DNA of 64,000 nt from Arthrobacter glacialis (GCF_002909445.1 NZ_PPXC01000008.1:124001-188000); one strand, 5' to 3'; numbered from the stretch's first letter, positions 24,557 to 37,285 are shown. Translations and numbers: made by a program. Notes: generated by a model from the letters alone, not told the origin.

Positions 24557-26544
24557 AGGATGGGCATCTGACCTGTGCGGGGCGCAGGCTGCCCGGGCAG
24601 GGGCCGGGCAAAGGGCACCTTGGTGCCCAAAACCTGCTCCACCACATCTTGGGCGACGCGCTGGGCTGTCAGCCCCACCCGCGCAAGCACCTGCGAACGG
24701 CTGCCGTGGGCTAGGAACTCCACGGGCAGGCCCACCTCGTTCAGTGCCGTGTCAATGCCTGCTGAGCGCAGTTCCTGCCGGATGCGTGAGCCCACTCCGC
24801 CGGCCCGGACGCCGTCCTCAATGACAATGACAATCCTGTGCTGTGAGGCCAGCTGCACAATGGAGCGCGGCACGGGCATCACCCAGCGCGGGTCAACCAC
24901 TGTGGAGCTGATGCCCTGCTGGTCAATGCGAGCGGCAACATCCAAGGCCAATTCACTCATGGCCCCAACACTGACAATCAGAACATCGGTTTGGGGTTCA
25001 CTGCCTGCCTCCGGCATGTCGTGATGGGTGCGGGCCAGAACGTCGACGCCGTCGTACAGGCGCTCAAGGGCCACAATTTCTGGACCCACGGTGCCCTTGG
25101 AATACCTGACCACGCTGGGTGCATCCGAAATAGCCACGGCTTCGCGCAGTTCCTCGCGCAGGCGCACGGCATCACGCGGAGCGGCCAGGTGCAGGCCGGG
25201 CACAATTTGCAGCATGGACATGTCCCACATGCCATGGTGGCTGGGACCGTCCGGGCCCGTCACACCTGCCCGGTCAAGGACAATTGTCACCCCTGCCTTG
25301 TGCAGGGCTACGTCCATCAGGAGCTGGTCGAAGGCCCTGTTCAGGAAAGTGGCATAGATGGCCACCACCGGGTGGAGGCCACCAAAAGCCATGCCCGCGG
25401 CCATGGTCAGTGCATGTTGCTCGGCAATGCCAACATCAATGACACGGTCTGGGAACTTTTGTGCAAACTTGGCAAGACCTACGGGAATCAACATGGCACC
25501 TGTGATTGCCACAATGTCGGTGCGTTCCTCGGCAATCTTGGCGATTTCCTCACCAAAAACTCCCGTCCAGGACTTGCCACTGGGCTCCTCCACGGAAACG
25601 CCCGTCTCGGGATTGATGACGCCCACAGCGTGGAACTGGTCGTCCTTGTGCGCCCGGGCAGGGGCATAGCCTCGGCCCTTCTCGGTGAAAGCGTGCACAA
25701 TCACGGGGCCGCCATAGTTCCTGGCCAGCAACAGTGCCGATTCCATGGCTTTCTCGTCGTGGCCGTCAACGGGGCCCACGTACTTCATGCCAAGGTCATC
25801 GAAGAGGCCCTGGGGCGCCCACCAATCCTTCACTCCCTTTTTGGCGGCGTGCAAACTCTTGTAAACGAACTGGCCGGCTGCGTTGCCGTCCTGTAGACGC
25901 TTCTTGCCCCACGACATGGAGGCTTCATACTTCTTATGCGTGCGGACGTGGTCAATGGCCGGGCGCAGGGAGGCCAGGTACTCGGCCACGCCGCCCACGG
26001 TCGGGGCGTAAGAGCGGCCGTTGTCGTTGACCACAATCACCACACGCCGGTCCTTGTCCGCGGCAATGTTGTTCAGGGCTTCCCAAGTCATGCCGCCGGT
26101 CAAAGCGCCGTCGCCAATGACAGCCACCACGTAGCGGTCACCCTCGCCCGTGAGCTGGCGTGCGCGGGATATTCCATCGGCCCAGGAAATGGAGGATGAT
26201 GCGTGGGAACTTTCCACTATGTCATGCTCGGATTCGGCACGGTCAGGGTAGCCCGAGAGTCCGCCCTGCTGGCGCAGGGTGGAGAAGTCTTGGCGTCCAG
26301 TGACGAGTTTGTGGACGTAGGACTGATGCCCTGTATCGAACACAATGCTGTCGCGGGGGGAATCGAAGACCCTGTGAATGGCAAGCGTCAGCTCCACCAC
26401 GCCAAGATTGGGGCCAAGGTGGCCACCTGTCTGAGACACGTTGGTAATCAGGAAATCCCTGATCTCCTGGGCCAGGGTCTCCATCTGGCTCGGGCTGAGC
26501 TTGCTGAGATCGCGCGGATGCGTGATGGTTTCTAAAAGTCCCAT
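24553..26544 (-). CDS. dxs: 1-deoxy-D-xylulose-5-phosphate synthase
   Basis: 663 residues from the ATG at 26544, with GGGAGGT upstream; the frame extends further without a ribosome site. A transketolase-like enzyme: [13 protein letters not shown] in the N-terminal part, the thiamine-diphosphate motif GDGALTGG followed by an Asn, the pyrimidine-binding domain with [12 protein letters not shown], and a C-terminal domain. It condenses pyruvate and glyceraldehyde-3-P to DXP, the first step of the MEP isoprenoid route. First gene of the coupled unit with DUF402 and an unknown protein; separated from acn by palindromes. Confidence 0.97.
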   Translation of the reverse strand: MGLLETITHPRDLSKLSPSQMETLAQEIRDFLITNVSQTGGHLGPNLGVVELTLAIHRVFDSPRDSIVFDTGHQSYVHKLVTGRQDFSTLRQQGGLSGYPDRAESEHDIVESSHASSSISWADGISRARQLTGEGDRYVVAVIGDGALTGGMTWEALNNIAADKDRRVVIVVNDNGRSYAPTVGGVAEYLASLRPAIDHVRTHKKYEASMSWGKKRLQDGNAAGQFVYKSLHAAKKGVKDWWAPQGLFDDLGMKYVGPVDGHDEKAMESALLLARNYGGPVIVHAFTEKGRGYAPARAHKDDQFHAVGVINPETGVSVEEPSGKSWTGVFGEEIAKIAEERTDIVAITGAMLIPVGLAKFAQKFPDRVIDVGIAEQHALTMAAGMAFGGLHPVVAIYATFLNRAFDQLLMDVALHKAGVTIVLDRAGVTGPDGPSHHGMWDMSMLQIVPGLHLAAPRDAVRLREELREAVAISDAPSVVRYSKGTVGPEIVALERLYDGVDVLARTHHDMPEAGSEPQTDVLIVSVGAMSELALDVAARIDQQGISSTVVDPRWVMPVPRSIVQLASQHRIVIVIEDGVRAGGVGSRIRQELRSAGIDTALNEVGLPVEFLAHGSRSQVLARVGLTAQRVAQDVVEQVLGTKVPFARPLPGQPAPRTGQMPIL

Positions 26545-26650
26545 TGGTACCTCCCTGGGTCCACTATCAACGTCTAACAATATCGTGTCCAACCGTCATG
26601 ACTGAGCGTATCGCTTGGTTTCAGTGGTACAAAGCACATTAAACGCAATC

Positions 26651-26686
26651 AAGGGCGGGCATCCGGTTTCCCGGATGCCCGCCCTT
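26651..26686. terminator. 16-bp perfect hairpin between acn and dxs
   Basis: AAGGGCGGGCATCCGG and its exact complement enclose the loop TTTC. Located downstream of acn on the minus strand; the tail is only moderately T-rich (CTTGATTGCGTTT). Confidence 0.7.
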
Positions 26687-26748
26687 GCACAGCGTGGATC
26701 ACAAAACGTAAGCCCACACTTGGGCCCACAGGCCCGGGCCCACGCCCT

Positions 26749-26797
26749 CCAGGTTCCCAAAAATCGCGTCAGCGATTTCTGGGCCGGCGGGTGGGGA

Positions 26798-26800
<3 letters not shown>
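26749..26800 (-). repeat. stop-abutting palindromic element, copy at acn
   Basis: On the minus strand, starting at the acn stop codon: TAG-TCCCCACCCGCCGGCCC, then AGAAATCGC-TGAC-GCGATTTTTGGGAACCTGG. The inner stem with a T run could terminate acn. The same element, with compensating changes, abuts the sigA stop at 62706-62759. Confidence 0.85.
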
Positions 26801-29626
<2,826 letters not shown>

Positions 29627-29694
29627 CGATGGACTCCTCTCGCCACTGCTTTTATCTTGGTCACGCAGGGGCACGGATGCCAGTTAGGCACGCC

Positions 29695-32268
29695 TTACTC
29701 ACGCTCGGAGACGGCGCCCCGCTTCTTCAGGAAACGGTAGAGCAGCTCGATCGCCAGACACCCTGCGACAGTTACGCCCATAGTAGCCGCTAACAGCGGC
29801 CCTGACGGAATATCGAGGGCGAAGAAATTCCTGGCGAAGGGAACAGCCATCACCAGGACCAGGCCAAGGACCATGGCGCCGACCAGCAGGGCCCGCCATT
29901 TGTCGAAGGGCCGGGCCAAGGTGCCCAGCACCCACAGGGCCACCAACAACACCGTCATGGTGGTTGCCGTTTGTGCCACGGTGACAGCTTCCTCCACACT
30001 CAGGGCCGGATCCGGAAAGGCTCTGGCGAAGGAGTAAACAGCCATGACGCAGCCGGCCACAATGGTGCCCGAGGGGATGGCAAACATGAGCGTCCGGCGC
30101 AGGAATCCTGGCTGGTACCGCCTTGCATTGGGCAGCAGGGCAAGGAAAAACGCCGGGATCCCAATGGTCATGGAGCTGACAATGGAGAGTTGGCGCGGCA
30201 GGAAGGGATAACGCCACATCAGCACCCCGATGACCACTGAGATGATGATGGCGTAGGTGGTTTTTGTCAGGAACAAATTCGCCACCCGCTCCACATTGGC
30301 AATCACCCGGCGCCCCTGCGCCACCACTGAGGGGAGGTGGCTGAACTGGCCATCGAGCAGCACCAGGCGCGAGACGGCCTTCGTCGCTGCGGCGCCGCTG
30401 CCCATGGCGATGCCAATGTCCGCATGCTTCAAGGCGAGGGCGTCATTGACGCCGTCGCCCGTCATCGCCACCACATGGCCGCGACTCTGCAGGGCCAGCA
30501 CAATGGCCTTTTTTTGCTCGGGCGTGACCCTGCCCAACACGCTTTCCTTGGCCAAAACATCAGCCATGGCCGGTAAGTCTTCTGGCAGCCCGCGTGCGTC
30601 ATATCCGTCGCCGGTGAATTCAAAACCCACCTCACGGGCCACGGCCGCCACGGTTCTGGGGTTGTCGCCGGAGATAATTTTCAGCTCAACACCCTGCTCG
30701 CGGAAGTACGCCAGGGTCTGTGCGGCGTCGGGCCGGACCTTTTCACGGAACAGGAGCAGGGCCACCGGCTCCAGGCCGGCAACGGAGAAGTCTGCTGACT
30801 CATCGGGGGTGATGGAGATCTCAGCGCTGTGAGGCGGCTGTAGCGGCCTGTGTGCCAGCACGAGCGCCCGCAGACCGCGTCCTGCGGCGTCGTGGGCGGC
30901 CGCCAGCGCCTCACTCTGGCTTTGCGCTGCCAAGACCATCTCCGGGGCACCCAGCACCCAGTCACCGGCAAGCCCGCCGGGACCGAAGGTGACGGCACTG
31001 AACTTGTGCGCACTATTGAACGGGACTTCCTCCACCGGCAGCTCCGAGGGCAGCGCGGTGTAGCTGCCGGCAAGGGCCCCGGACGTCGCATTGGCGTTGG
31101 GGTGGGCCCCCTGCCAGGCCAAAACCTGTTCCCAGCCGGGCACGGCGGCAAACTCCCGAGTGCTGGCCAGTTCCATCCGTCCCTCCGTCAGGGTCCCGGT
31201 CTTGTCCAGGCAGACCATATCCACCCGGGCCAGGCCCTCCACTGCAGGCAGCTCCTGCACCAAAACCTGCTGCCGGGCCAGGCTCACCGCGGCCATGCCA
31301 AAGGAAATGCTTGTCAGCAGCACCAGACCCTCGGGAATCATGGCCACAATGCTGGCCACGGCGCTCACCACGGCAATGCGCCACTCGCCCGACGCCAGGG
31401 CCCGCTCCCAGCCGCCGTGGGCGCTCATTTGGCCGTTGATGACCAACAAGATGATGGGAATCAACGCCCACGTAATGTACAAGATGATCTGGTTGATCGA
31501 GTTGCGGATCTCCGAGTTGACCAGGGAGAAACGGCGGGCCTCAGCTGTCAGCTGCGATGCGTAGGACTCCGCCCCCACCCGGTGCACCCGGGCAGTGCCG
31601 AAGCCCGCCACCACGGCCGAACCCGACAGGGCCAAATCCCCCGGGTGCTTCTCCACGGGATCGGACTCCCCCGTCAGCAGGGATTCATCAATCTCCAAGG
31701 AGTCCGCGTCCACAACAATCGCATCGGCGGGGATCTGGTCGCCTGTGCGCAGCAACAACACGTCGTCATAGACGACGTCGGCAACTGCCAGCTCCACTTC
31801 CTGCGCATCACGGCGCACACGGGCCCTGGGAGCATGGAGCACCGCCAGCCTGTCCAGGGTCCGTTTGGCCCGGTACTCCTGAACCACGCCAATAGCAGCA
31901 TTGGCCAGCACAATGAAGCCAAAGAGCGCGTCCCGCGGGTCTCCCACAATGAGCACCAGCACCAGGCAGGCACCCAACACCGTGTTGAACAGGGTGAACA
32001 CGTTGGCCCTCACAATGGCCCACATGCTGCGGCTGCTTTCATGCCGCACAGCGTTGCTCAGCTCGGCGTCGTGGCGTTCGCGCACTTGCGCCGCAGTGAG
32101 GCCATCACGTTCCAGCACCACCTCGTCAACCGGCGCCAAGTTCGCCCGGGCCGCTGCCATGGCCGCTTTGCGATGTTCATCGCGCCGTTCGGCAATGAGC
32201 GTCCCTTTGGGCTTGTTGCGCGTCAGATCCCGCCGCTGGGGCCGCACCTTCGGTGGTGTCTGGTTCAA
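29695..32268 (-). CDS. ctpE: cation-transporting P-type ATPase, CtpE-like
   Basis: 857 residues. The actuator motif is LLTGESDPVEK. TM4 carries MIPEGL, then the phosphorylated Asp in CLDKTGTLTEG and the hinge TGDGVNDALALKHADIG. No N-terminal heavy-metal-binding CxxC domain is present and TM4 lacks CPC, so it is not a copper/zinc P1B pump. The PEGL motif and overall sequence fit the CtpE branch, reported in mycobacteria as a calcium importer/transporter. The first 45 residues are basic. It lies between the RNA methyltransferase and acn on the same strand. Confidence 0.9.
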   Translation of the reverse strand: MNQTPPKVRPQRRDLTRNKPKGTLIAERRDEHRKAAMAAARANLAPVDEVVLERDGLTAAQVRERHDAELSNAVRHESSRSMWAIVRANVFTLFNTVLGACLVLVLIVGDPRDALFGFIVLANAAIGVVQEYRAKRTLDRLAVLHAPRARVRRDAQEVELAVADVVYDDVLLLRTGDQIPADAIVVDADSLEIDESLLTGESDPVEKHPGDLALSGSAVVAGFGTARVHRVGAESYASQLTAEARRFSLVNSEIRNSINQIILYITWALIPIILLVINGQMSAHGGWERALASGEWRIAVVSAVASIVAMIPEGLVLLTSISFGMAAVSLARQQVLVQELPAVEGLARVDMVCLDKTGTLTEGRMELASTREFAAVPGWEQVLAWQGAHPNANATSGALAGSYTALPSELPVEEVPFNSAHKFSAVTFGPGGLAGDWVLGAPEMVLAAQSQSEALAAAHDAAGRGLRALVLAHRPLQPPHSAEISITPDESADFSVAGLEPVALLLFREKVRPDAAQTLAYFREQGVELKIISGDNPRTVAAVAREVGFEFTGDGYDARGLPEDLPAMADVLAKESVLGRVTPEQKKAIVLALQSRGHVVAMTGDGVNDALALKHADIGIAMGSGAAATKAVSRLVLLDGQFSHLPSVVAQGRRVIANVERVANLFLTKTTYAIIISVVIGVLMWRYPFLPRQLSIVSSMTIGIPAFFLALLPNARRYQPGFLRRTLMFAIPSGTIVAGCVMAVYSFARAFPDPALSVEEAVTVAQTATTMTVLLVALWVLGTLARPFDKWRALLVGAMVLGLVLVMAVPFARNFFALDIPSGPLLAATMGVTVAGCLAIELLYRFLKKRGAVSERE

Positions 32269-32314
32269 GAGGCTTCCTCGGGTTTTGCTGGCGTGTGGCT
32301 GGCGTCAGCGCGTG

Positions 32315-33739
32315 TTAGCTGGCGATGGCAGCTGCCGGAACCAGCAGGGCCACTGTCTCCACGTGGTGGGTGTGCGGGTACAGGTCAAACGCCCGCACCT
32401 TGGCCAGGCGCCAGCCAGCGTTGGCAAAGTACTTCACGTCCCTGGCAAAAGCTGCCGGATCGCAGGAAACGTAGGCGATGGCCTGGGGCTGTGTGGCCAC
32501 CAAGGCGCGGACAACCACCTTGCCGGCACCTGCGCGCGGCGGATCAAGCACGACGGCGTCAAATCGCCTGCGCTGTCCGGCCGCCGACTGCGAGGCCCGC
32601 GACTGGGTGCCCAGAATCTTTTCCACGCGGCCCTGCAGGATCTCCACCTGCTCGCTGGCATGCAGGTTCTTGCGTGCATCCCGACTGGTGCCGGGCGAGC
32701 CTTCCACCGACAGCACGCTGCCGTCGGAGCCCACGGCGTCAGCCAGCGGCGCCGTGAACAGGCCGGCCCCGGCGTAGAGGTCTGCCACGTCGGCGCCGTC
32801 GTTCAGGTAACCACCCTCGAGCAGGAAGCCCAGGGCGGCATCCGTGAGAACCTTCGGGGCGTTGCGGTGGATCTGCCAGAAACCGTCACCTGTCACGCGG
32901 AACTCGTGATCTGCTGTGGTTTCCTTGACCCAGCCGCGGCCGCTGACCACTTCGATGGCGCTATTTTCGGGGTTCCAGCGGGCCACCGACGGCGGTGTTT
33001 CCAAGGCGGCGAGGGCGCGGGCAATACGGTTGACGGCATGGCCGGCAGCCTTTTCGCTCAAGCCGTGGGCCGGAGCCAGGAGCACCAGCACGCCGGAGCC
33101 ATTGGCGGGGGCAGCCACTTCAACGCGGTCAATGCCGGTGAAGTCCAGCTCCCAGAGGCGCAGCTCGTCAACGGCTGGCAGGGCCAGCGGCATTTCGGAG
33201 ATGGGCAGGACTGTGTGTGAGCGGTGGGCGTGCATGCCCAGCTTGCCTGACGGCGTCACGGCGAAGCCCACGCGTGTGCGCCAGCCCAAGCCGGCCTGCT
33301 GGGCTTGCGTCCCTGAACTGTCCACATCCTCAACACCTGCGGCGAAAAGCTCATTCAGGCGCTCGGTGGGGACCCCGCCCAGGCGTTCGAGCTGTTCACG
33401 GACAACATCAGTTTTGAGCTTCAGCTGGCCGGGGCGCGAAATATGTCCAAATTCGGCACCACCAATGGGTGAGGCTCCGCGGGCACCTGCCCGCAGCGCG
33501 TCAGCCTCGGGCCAAAAGTGGCTCACGCGGTCCGGGGACCCTTCCACCACGCGGGTGACATCCGCGCGCCAAAACTTGGCGTCGGCGTCGTGCTCGGTGA
33601 GAGCGATCTCCACGGTCTCCCCCGGAATGGCATGGCGGACAAAGATCACGCGTCCGTCATGCCTGGCAACGCAGTGGCCGCCGTGGGCCACCGGTCCAAC
33701 TGTGACGGTGAGGCGGGGGGTGCTAGTGGGCTCGCTCAT
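32315..33739 (-). CDS. TrmA/RlmD-family RNA (uracil-C5)-methyltransferase
   Basis: 474 residues. An N-terminal TRAM domain (TVGPVAHGGHCVARHDGRVIFVRHAIPGE) precedes a methyltransferase domain with SAM motif DLYAGAGLFTAPLA, the motif VVLDPPRAGAGK and the catalytic Cys in YVSCDPAAFARD. It methylates a uracil in rRNA or tRNA. The [4Fe-4S] Cys cluster of E. coli RlmD is absent: the region after the TRAM domain contains no Cys, and only two Cys occur in the whole protein. It corresponds in position to Rv2689c of M. tuberculosis, next to the same permease. Confidence 0.9.
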   Translation of the reverse strand: MSEPTSTPRLTVTVGPVAHGGHCVARHDGRVIFVRHAIPGETVEIALTEHDADAKFWRADVTRVVEGSPDRVSHFWPEADALRAGARGASPIGGAEFGHISRPGQLKLKTDVVREQLERLGGVPTERLNELFAAGVEDVDSSGTQAQQAGLGWRTRVGFAVTPSGKLGMHAHRSHTVLPISEMPLALPAVDELRLWELDFTGIDRVEVAAPANGSGVLVLLAPAHGLSEKAAGHAVNRIARALAALETPPSVARWNPENSAIEVVSGRGWVKETTADHEFRVTGDGFWQIHRNAPKVLTDAALGFLLEGGYLNDGADVADLYAGAGLFTAPLADAVGSDGSVLSVEGSPGTSRDARKNLHASEQVEILQGRVEKILGTQSRASQSAAGQRRRFDAVVLDPPRAGAGKVVVRALVATQPQAIAYVSCDPAAFARDVKYFANAGWRLAKVRAFDLYPHTHHVETVALLVPAAAIAS

Positions 33740-33754
33740 ATGCTCTTTGCTCTT

Positions 33755-35773
33755 CTATTCTTGGTACTTCTTCGCGTCTGTGGAGGACTTCAGCTGCCAA
33801 GGCACACTGGCCACCACAACGCCGGGTTCAAAATGCAGCCGCGTTTTAATGCGCAGGGCAGTCTGGTTGTGCACCAGCTGCTCCCACCATTTTCCCACCA
33901 CGTATTCCGGGATGTACACCACTATCAAGTCGCGAGGGGCGTCCCTGCGCATGGCCTTGATATGGCTGATGAGCGGCGTCAACGTTTCCCTGTACGGGCT
34001 CGCCAACACTGTCAACGGTACCGGGATGCTCAGCCTCTCCCAATCCGCAACGGTTTGGGCGGTCTCGGCGGGGTCCAGATCAACGGTGATCGCCTCTAGC
34101 GTTGACGGCCTTGAAGCGCGGGCAAAGGCGACAGCCCGCATGACAGGCTTGCGCACATGGGAGACTAAAATCACAGCGTGAATCCGGGCTGGAAGCGCCC
34201 TGATCGCAAAATCAGACTCGACCTCCAATTCCTTGGCCACATTGTCGTAGTGGGACTTGATGCTCCACATGACGGCGAAGAGCACCGCCATGGCCAGCAA
34301 AGCTATCCAGGCGCCCTGTTCAAATTTGGTGACCAGGACAATCAACAGCACCGTCAAGGTCATGCTGAAGCCGATGGAGTTGATGATCCGTGAACGCTTC
34401 ATCTTGAACCGGATTGACTTGTCCTTGACCTTGAGAAGTTCCCGGGTCCAATGGCGGATCATGCCCAGCTGGCTGGCCGTGAAGGAAATGAACACGCCCA
34501 CAATGTACAGCTGGATGAGCCGGGTGACGTCGGCGTCGAAGGCAATGATGAGCACCAGCGCACCAACCGCCAGCAGCAGCACGCCATTGCTGAAGGTCAG
34601 CCGGTCTCCGCGGGTGCGCAGCTGGCGGGGCAGGTAGCCGTCCCTGGCGAGGATGGAGGCCAGGACGGGGAAGCCGTTGAAGGCTGTGTTGGAGGCGAAA
34701 ACCAGGATCGTGCCCGTGGCGGCAACAATGATGAAGAACGGGATGGAGCCGGCCCCGAAAATGGTGGAGGCGATCTGGCTGATAGACGGGTTCTGCACAT
34801 AGTCGGTTCCCGGCGCCACACCGTTGACCAGAAATTCGGTGTGCGGATCGGCCACAATGTGCACGTCCGTGGCGTCTGCCAGGAACAAGATGCTGGCCAT
34901 CATGCCGGCAGCGATGGCGCCGAGCAACAGCAAGGTGGTGGCTGCGTTCTTACTCTTTGGCTTGCGGAAATTCGGTACACCGTTGCTGATGGCCTCAACA
35001 CCCGTCAGCGCAGCAGCGCCGGAGGAGAAGGCGCGCAGGAGCAGGAACGCACCGGCCAAGCCCACCAGGCCCTGGTTGAACGCAGCCTCTGGAACAATCT
35101 CAAAGTCGGCCGACGGCGCCCTGCCCAAGGTTCCCGTGGCGGCCTGGAACAAGCCGGCGGCCGTCATGGCGAAGATGCAGAACATGAAAATGTAGGTGGG
35201 GACGGCAAAAACGGTCCCGGCTTCTTTGATGCCGCGCAGATTCACCAGGGCCAAGATGATGACACCCACCGCCGCAACGGCAGCCTGGGTGCCGTGCCAG
35301 CCCGGAATGGCCGTAGCCAGGTAGTTCGCGGCTGAGGACATGGACACTGCCACTGTCAGCACATAATCCACCATGAGCGCGGAGGCCACTGTGAGGCCCG
35401 CCGACTTGCCAAGGTTGACCGTGGCAATCTCATAGTCGCCACCACCGGAGGGGTAGGCGTGCACATTTTGGCGGTAGGAGGCCACAACTGTCAGCAACAC
35501 GACCATGACGGCGAGCCCCACCCAGGGGGACAGTGACACGGCTGCCACACCGGCCAGGGCCAGTGTCAACAGGATTTCATCCGGCGCATAAGCCACTGAG
35601 GACAACGCATCGGAGGCAAAAACCGGCAGCGCGATGCGTTTGGGCAGGAGCGTATGGGCGAGCTTTTCGTTGCGGAATGGACGTCCCACAAGGACTCGCT
35701 TGAACGCGTTGAAGAAGTTCAGCACGCGGGTAACGCTAGCACCACTGGGGGCCGCACGGGTGTCCAATGTCAT
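33755..35773 (-). CDS. kimA: KimA-like APC-family potassium importer
   Basis: 672 residues from the ATG at 35773, which has GGAGG eight bases before it (an ATG at 35788 contains that site). About twelve membrane helices span residues 45-500, followed by a soluble tail of about 170 residues. The opening FKRVLVGRPFRNEKL...ASDALSSVAYAPDEILL, then ASYRQNVHAYPSGGGDYEIA, closely resembles KimA (YdaO) of Bacillus, a high-affinity K+/H+ symporter regulated by c-di-AMP. Two RCK/TrkA genes are divergent from it, which supports potassium as substrate. No c-di-AMP riboswitch was seen in the 180-base upstream gap. Confidence 0.87.
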   Translation of the reverse strand: MTLDTRAAPSGASVTRVLNFFNAFKRVLVGRPFRNEKLAHTLLPKRIALPVFASDALSSVAYAPDEILLTLALAGVAAVSLSPWVGLAVMVVLLTVVASYRQNVHAYPSGGGDYEIATVNLGKSAGLTVASALMVDYVLTVAVSMSSAANYLATAIPGWHGTQAAVAAVGVIILALVNLRGIKEAGTVFAVPTYIFMFCIFAMTAAGLFQAATGTLGRAPSADFEIVPEAAFNQGLVGLAGAFLLLRAFSSGAAALTGVEAISNGVPNFRKPKSKNAATTLLLLGAIAAGMMASILFLADATDVHIVADPHTEFLVNGVAPGTDYVQNPSISQIASTIFGAGSIPFFIIVAATGTILVFASNTAFNGFPVLASILARDGYLPRQLRTRGDRLTFSNGVLLLAVGALVLIIAFDADVTRLIQLYIVGVFISFTASQLGMIRHWTRELLKVKDKSIRFKMKRSRIINSIGFSMTLTVLLIVLVTKFEQGAWIALLAMAVLFAVMWSIKSHYDNVAKELEVESDFAIRALPARIHAVILVSHVRKPVMRAVAFARASRPSTLEAITVDLDPAETAQTVADWERLSIPVPLTVLASPYRETLTPLISHIKAMRRDAPRDLIVVYIPEYVVGKWWEQLVHNQTALRIKTRLHFEPGVVVASVPWQLKSSTDAKKYQE

Positions 35774-35877
35774 TGCCACCGCCTCCATGTCACACTAGGG
35801 CTAGAGATTTTGGCATTACGCGGCCCCGTCCCCAACTTGACCGGAGGGCCGCAACTATCGTGAAATTAGTACCCGCA

Positions 35878-35928
35878 CCGCATGGCAAAGCATGCGGCAC
35901 CAGCAGCGGTCGGCCGGGAATCCCCGGC
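35878..35928 (+). promoter_or_regulatory. paired hairpins in the kimA/trkA divergent region
   Basis: CCGCATG-GCAAAG-CATGCGG (35878-35897) and GCCGGG-AATC-CCCGGC (35913-35928) are two perfect small stems in the leader of the first trkA gene. The latter ends 14 bases before AAGGAG and could affect translation. Confidence 0.4.
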
Positions 35929-35952
35929 AATCCGCTATAACAAGGAGCACCA

Positions 35953-36624
35953 GTGGCACATTTTGTGATCATGGGTTGCGGTCGGGTGGGCGCCACACTG
36001 GCCCACACCTTGGAGGACTCAGGTCACTCCGTGGCGATCATTGACCAGGACGAGCGGGCGTTTAGGCGTTTGCGCACAGGTTTTGGCGGACGCAAAATCA
36101 CAGGTGTTGGCTTTGACCAGGAAACCCTCAAGCAGGCGGACATTGAGCACGCCTACGCTTTTGCAGCTGTTTCCAGCGGTGACAACTCCAATATTCTGGC
36201 TACCCGGGTGGCCCGCGAGACGTTCCATGTGGAGCATGTGGTGGCTCGCATCTACGATCCAGGCCGGGCGGAAATCTACCAGCGCCTGGGCATCCCCACG
36301 GTTGCTGCCGTGCGCTGGAGCGCCGATCAGGTGCTGCGCCGAATCCTGCCTGAGACTGCCATCAAGGGTGACTTCCGTGAACCATCGGGGCGTTTGATCC
36401 TGACCGAACTGGCGCTGCATCCGGACTGGATTGGGCGCCACATTTTGGATATTGAATCCGCTGCCAAGGTGCGCGTTGCCTATTTGACCCGCTTTGGTGA
36501 AGGCATTTTGCCGGGCCCGGACACCAGCTACCAGCAGGGCGACACAGTCCACGCCATGATAGTCAGTGCACGGTTTACCGACGTGGCCCACATTCTTGCA
36601 GCTGCCCCCGCGAAGGAGAATTAG
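35953..36624 (+). CDS. trkA: TrkA-family (RCK) potassium regulatory protein, CeoB-like
   Basis: 223 residues with a GTG start preceded by AAGGAG. An N-terminal RCK_N Rossmann domain has the NAD/nucleotide motif MGCGRVGATLA and the terminal acidic IIDQDE; a C-terminal RCK_C region covers about 140-215. Such cytosolic subunits gate K+ transporters on nucleotide or c-di-AMP binding. It is followed by a second RCK gene two bases after its stop and is divergent from the KimA-like permease, the arrangement Rv2690c-ceoB-ceoC of M. tuberculosis. Confidence 0.94.
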   Translation: MAHFVIMGCGRVGATLAHTLEDSGHSVAIIDQDERAFRRLRTGFGGRKITGVGFDQETLKQADIEHAYAFAAVSSGDNSNILATRVARETFHVEHVVARIYDPGRAEIYQRLGIPTVAAVRWSADQVLRRILPETAIKGDFREPSGRLILTELALHPDWIGRHILDIESAAKVRVAYLTRFGEGILPGPDTSYQQGDTVHAMIVSARFTDVAHILAAAPAKEN

Positions 36625-36625
36625 C

Positions 36626-37285
36626 ATGATTGTTGTCATTGTGGGTGCCGGCAGCGTGGGTTGTTCCATTGCCAAGGAACTGCTGTCCAACGGGCACGAC
36701 ACCCTGCTCATCGACCCCAAGCCCGAAGTCATTGGCAAAAGCGGTTTGCGGGGCGCCCGGTGGCTGGTGGGCGACGCCTGCGAAATCAGCACCCTGCGCG
36801 AGGCCAAGCTGGAAGAAGCCGACGTGGTGGTCTCGGCCACCGGGGATGACAAGGTCAACCTGGTGGTATCCCTGCTGGCCAAGTCGGAATTTGGTGTGGG
36901 CCGCACGGTGGGCCGGGTCAACAACCCCAGGAACGACTGGATGTTTGACGATTCGTGGGGCGTTGACGTTGCCGTGAACACTCCGCGCCTGATGACAGCC
37001 CTGGTGGAGGAAGCAGTGGAAATTGGCGACCTGGTTCGCCTGCTCACCCTGCAAACGGGCGTGGCTTCCCTGGTGGAGTTCACCGTCCCGGAGGATTCGC
37101 ACGTGATTGGTTCAATGGTCAGCGCCATTCAGTGGCCGCAAGATTCAACACTTGTGGCGATTCTGCGCGATGAAGCACCCATCACGCCCAGCGGCGATGA
37201 TGTGGTGGAGGCTCACGACGAACTGTTCTTCATCACAACCATTGCAGCGGAAAACGAACTGCGCACCCTGCTCACCAACGACTAA
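36626..37285 (+). CDS. second TrkA-family (RCK) protein, CeoC-like
   Basis: 219 residues from the ATG at 36626 with GAAGGAG upstream. Nucleotide-binding motif IVGAGSVGCSIAKEL and acidic LIDPKPE, then SATGDDKVNLVVSLLAKSEFG; the RCK_C part ends the protein (EAHDELFFITT). It probably forms heteromers with the preceding RCK protein. The TAA stop is the first arm of a long palindrome (37283-37362). Confidence 0.94.
   Translation: MIVVIVGAGSVGCSIAKELLSNGHDTLLIDPKPEVIGKSGLRGARWLVGDACEISTLREAKLEEADVVVSATGDDKVNLVVSLLAKSEFGVGRTVGRVNNPRNDWMFDDSWGVDVAVNTPRLMTALVEEAVEIGDLVRLLTLQTGVASLVEFTVPEDSHVIGSMVSAIQWPQDSTLVAILRDEAPITPSGDDVVEAHDELFFITTIAAENELRTLLTND

Noticed and set aside
30850-32757. 635-codon plus-strand open frame opposite the P-type ATPase
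   Set aside because: Shadow of conserved minus-strand genes, extending across two of them; no domain and no ribosome site.
35774-35952. c-di-AMP (ydaO) riboswitch upstream of the KimA-like gene
   Set aside because: Looked for because Bacillus kimA has one; the conserved riboswitch core was not recognisable on either strand of the 180-base gap.
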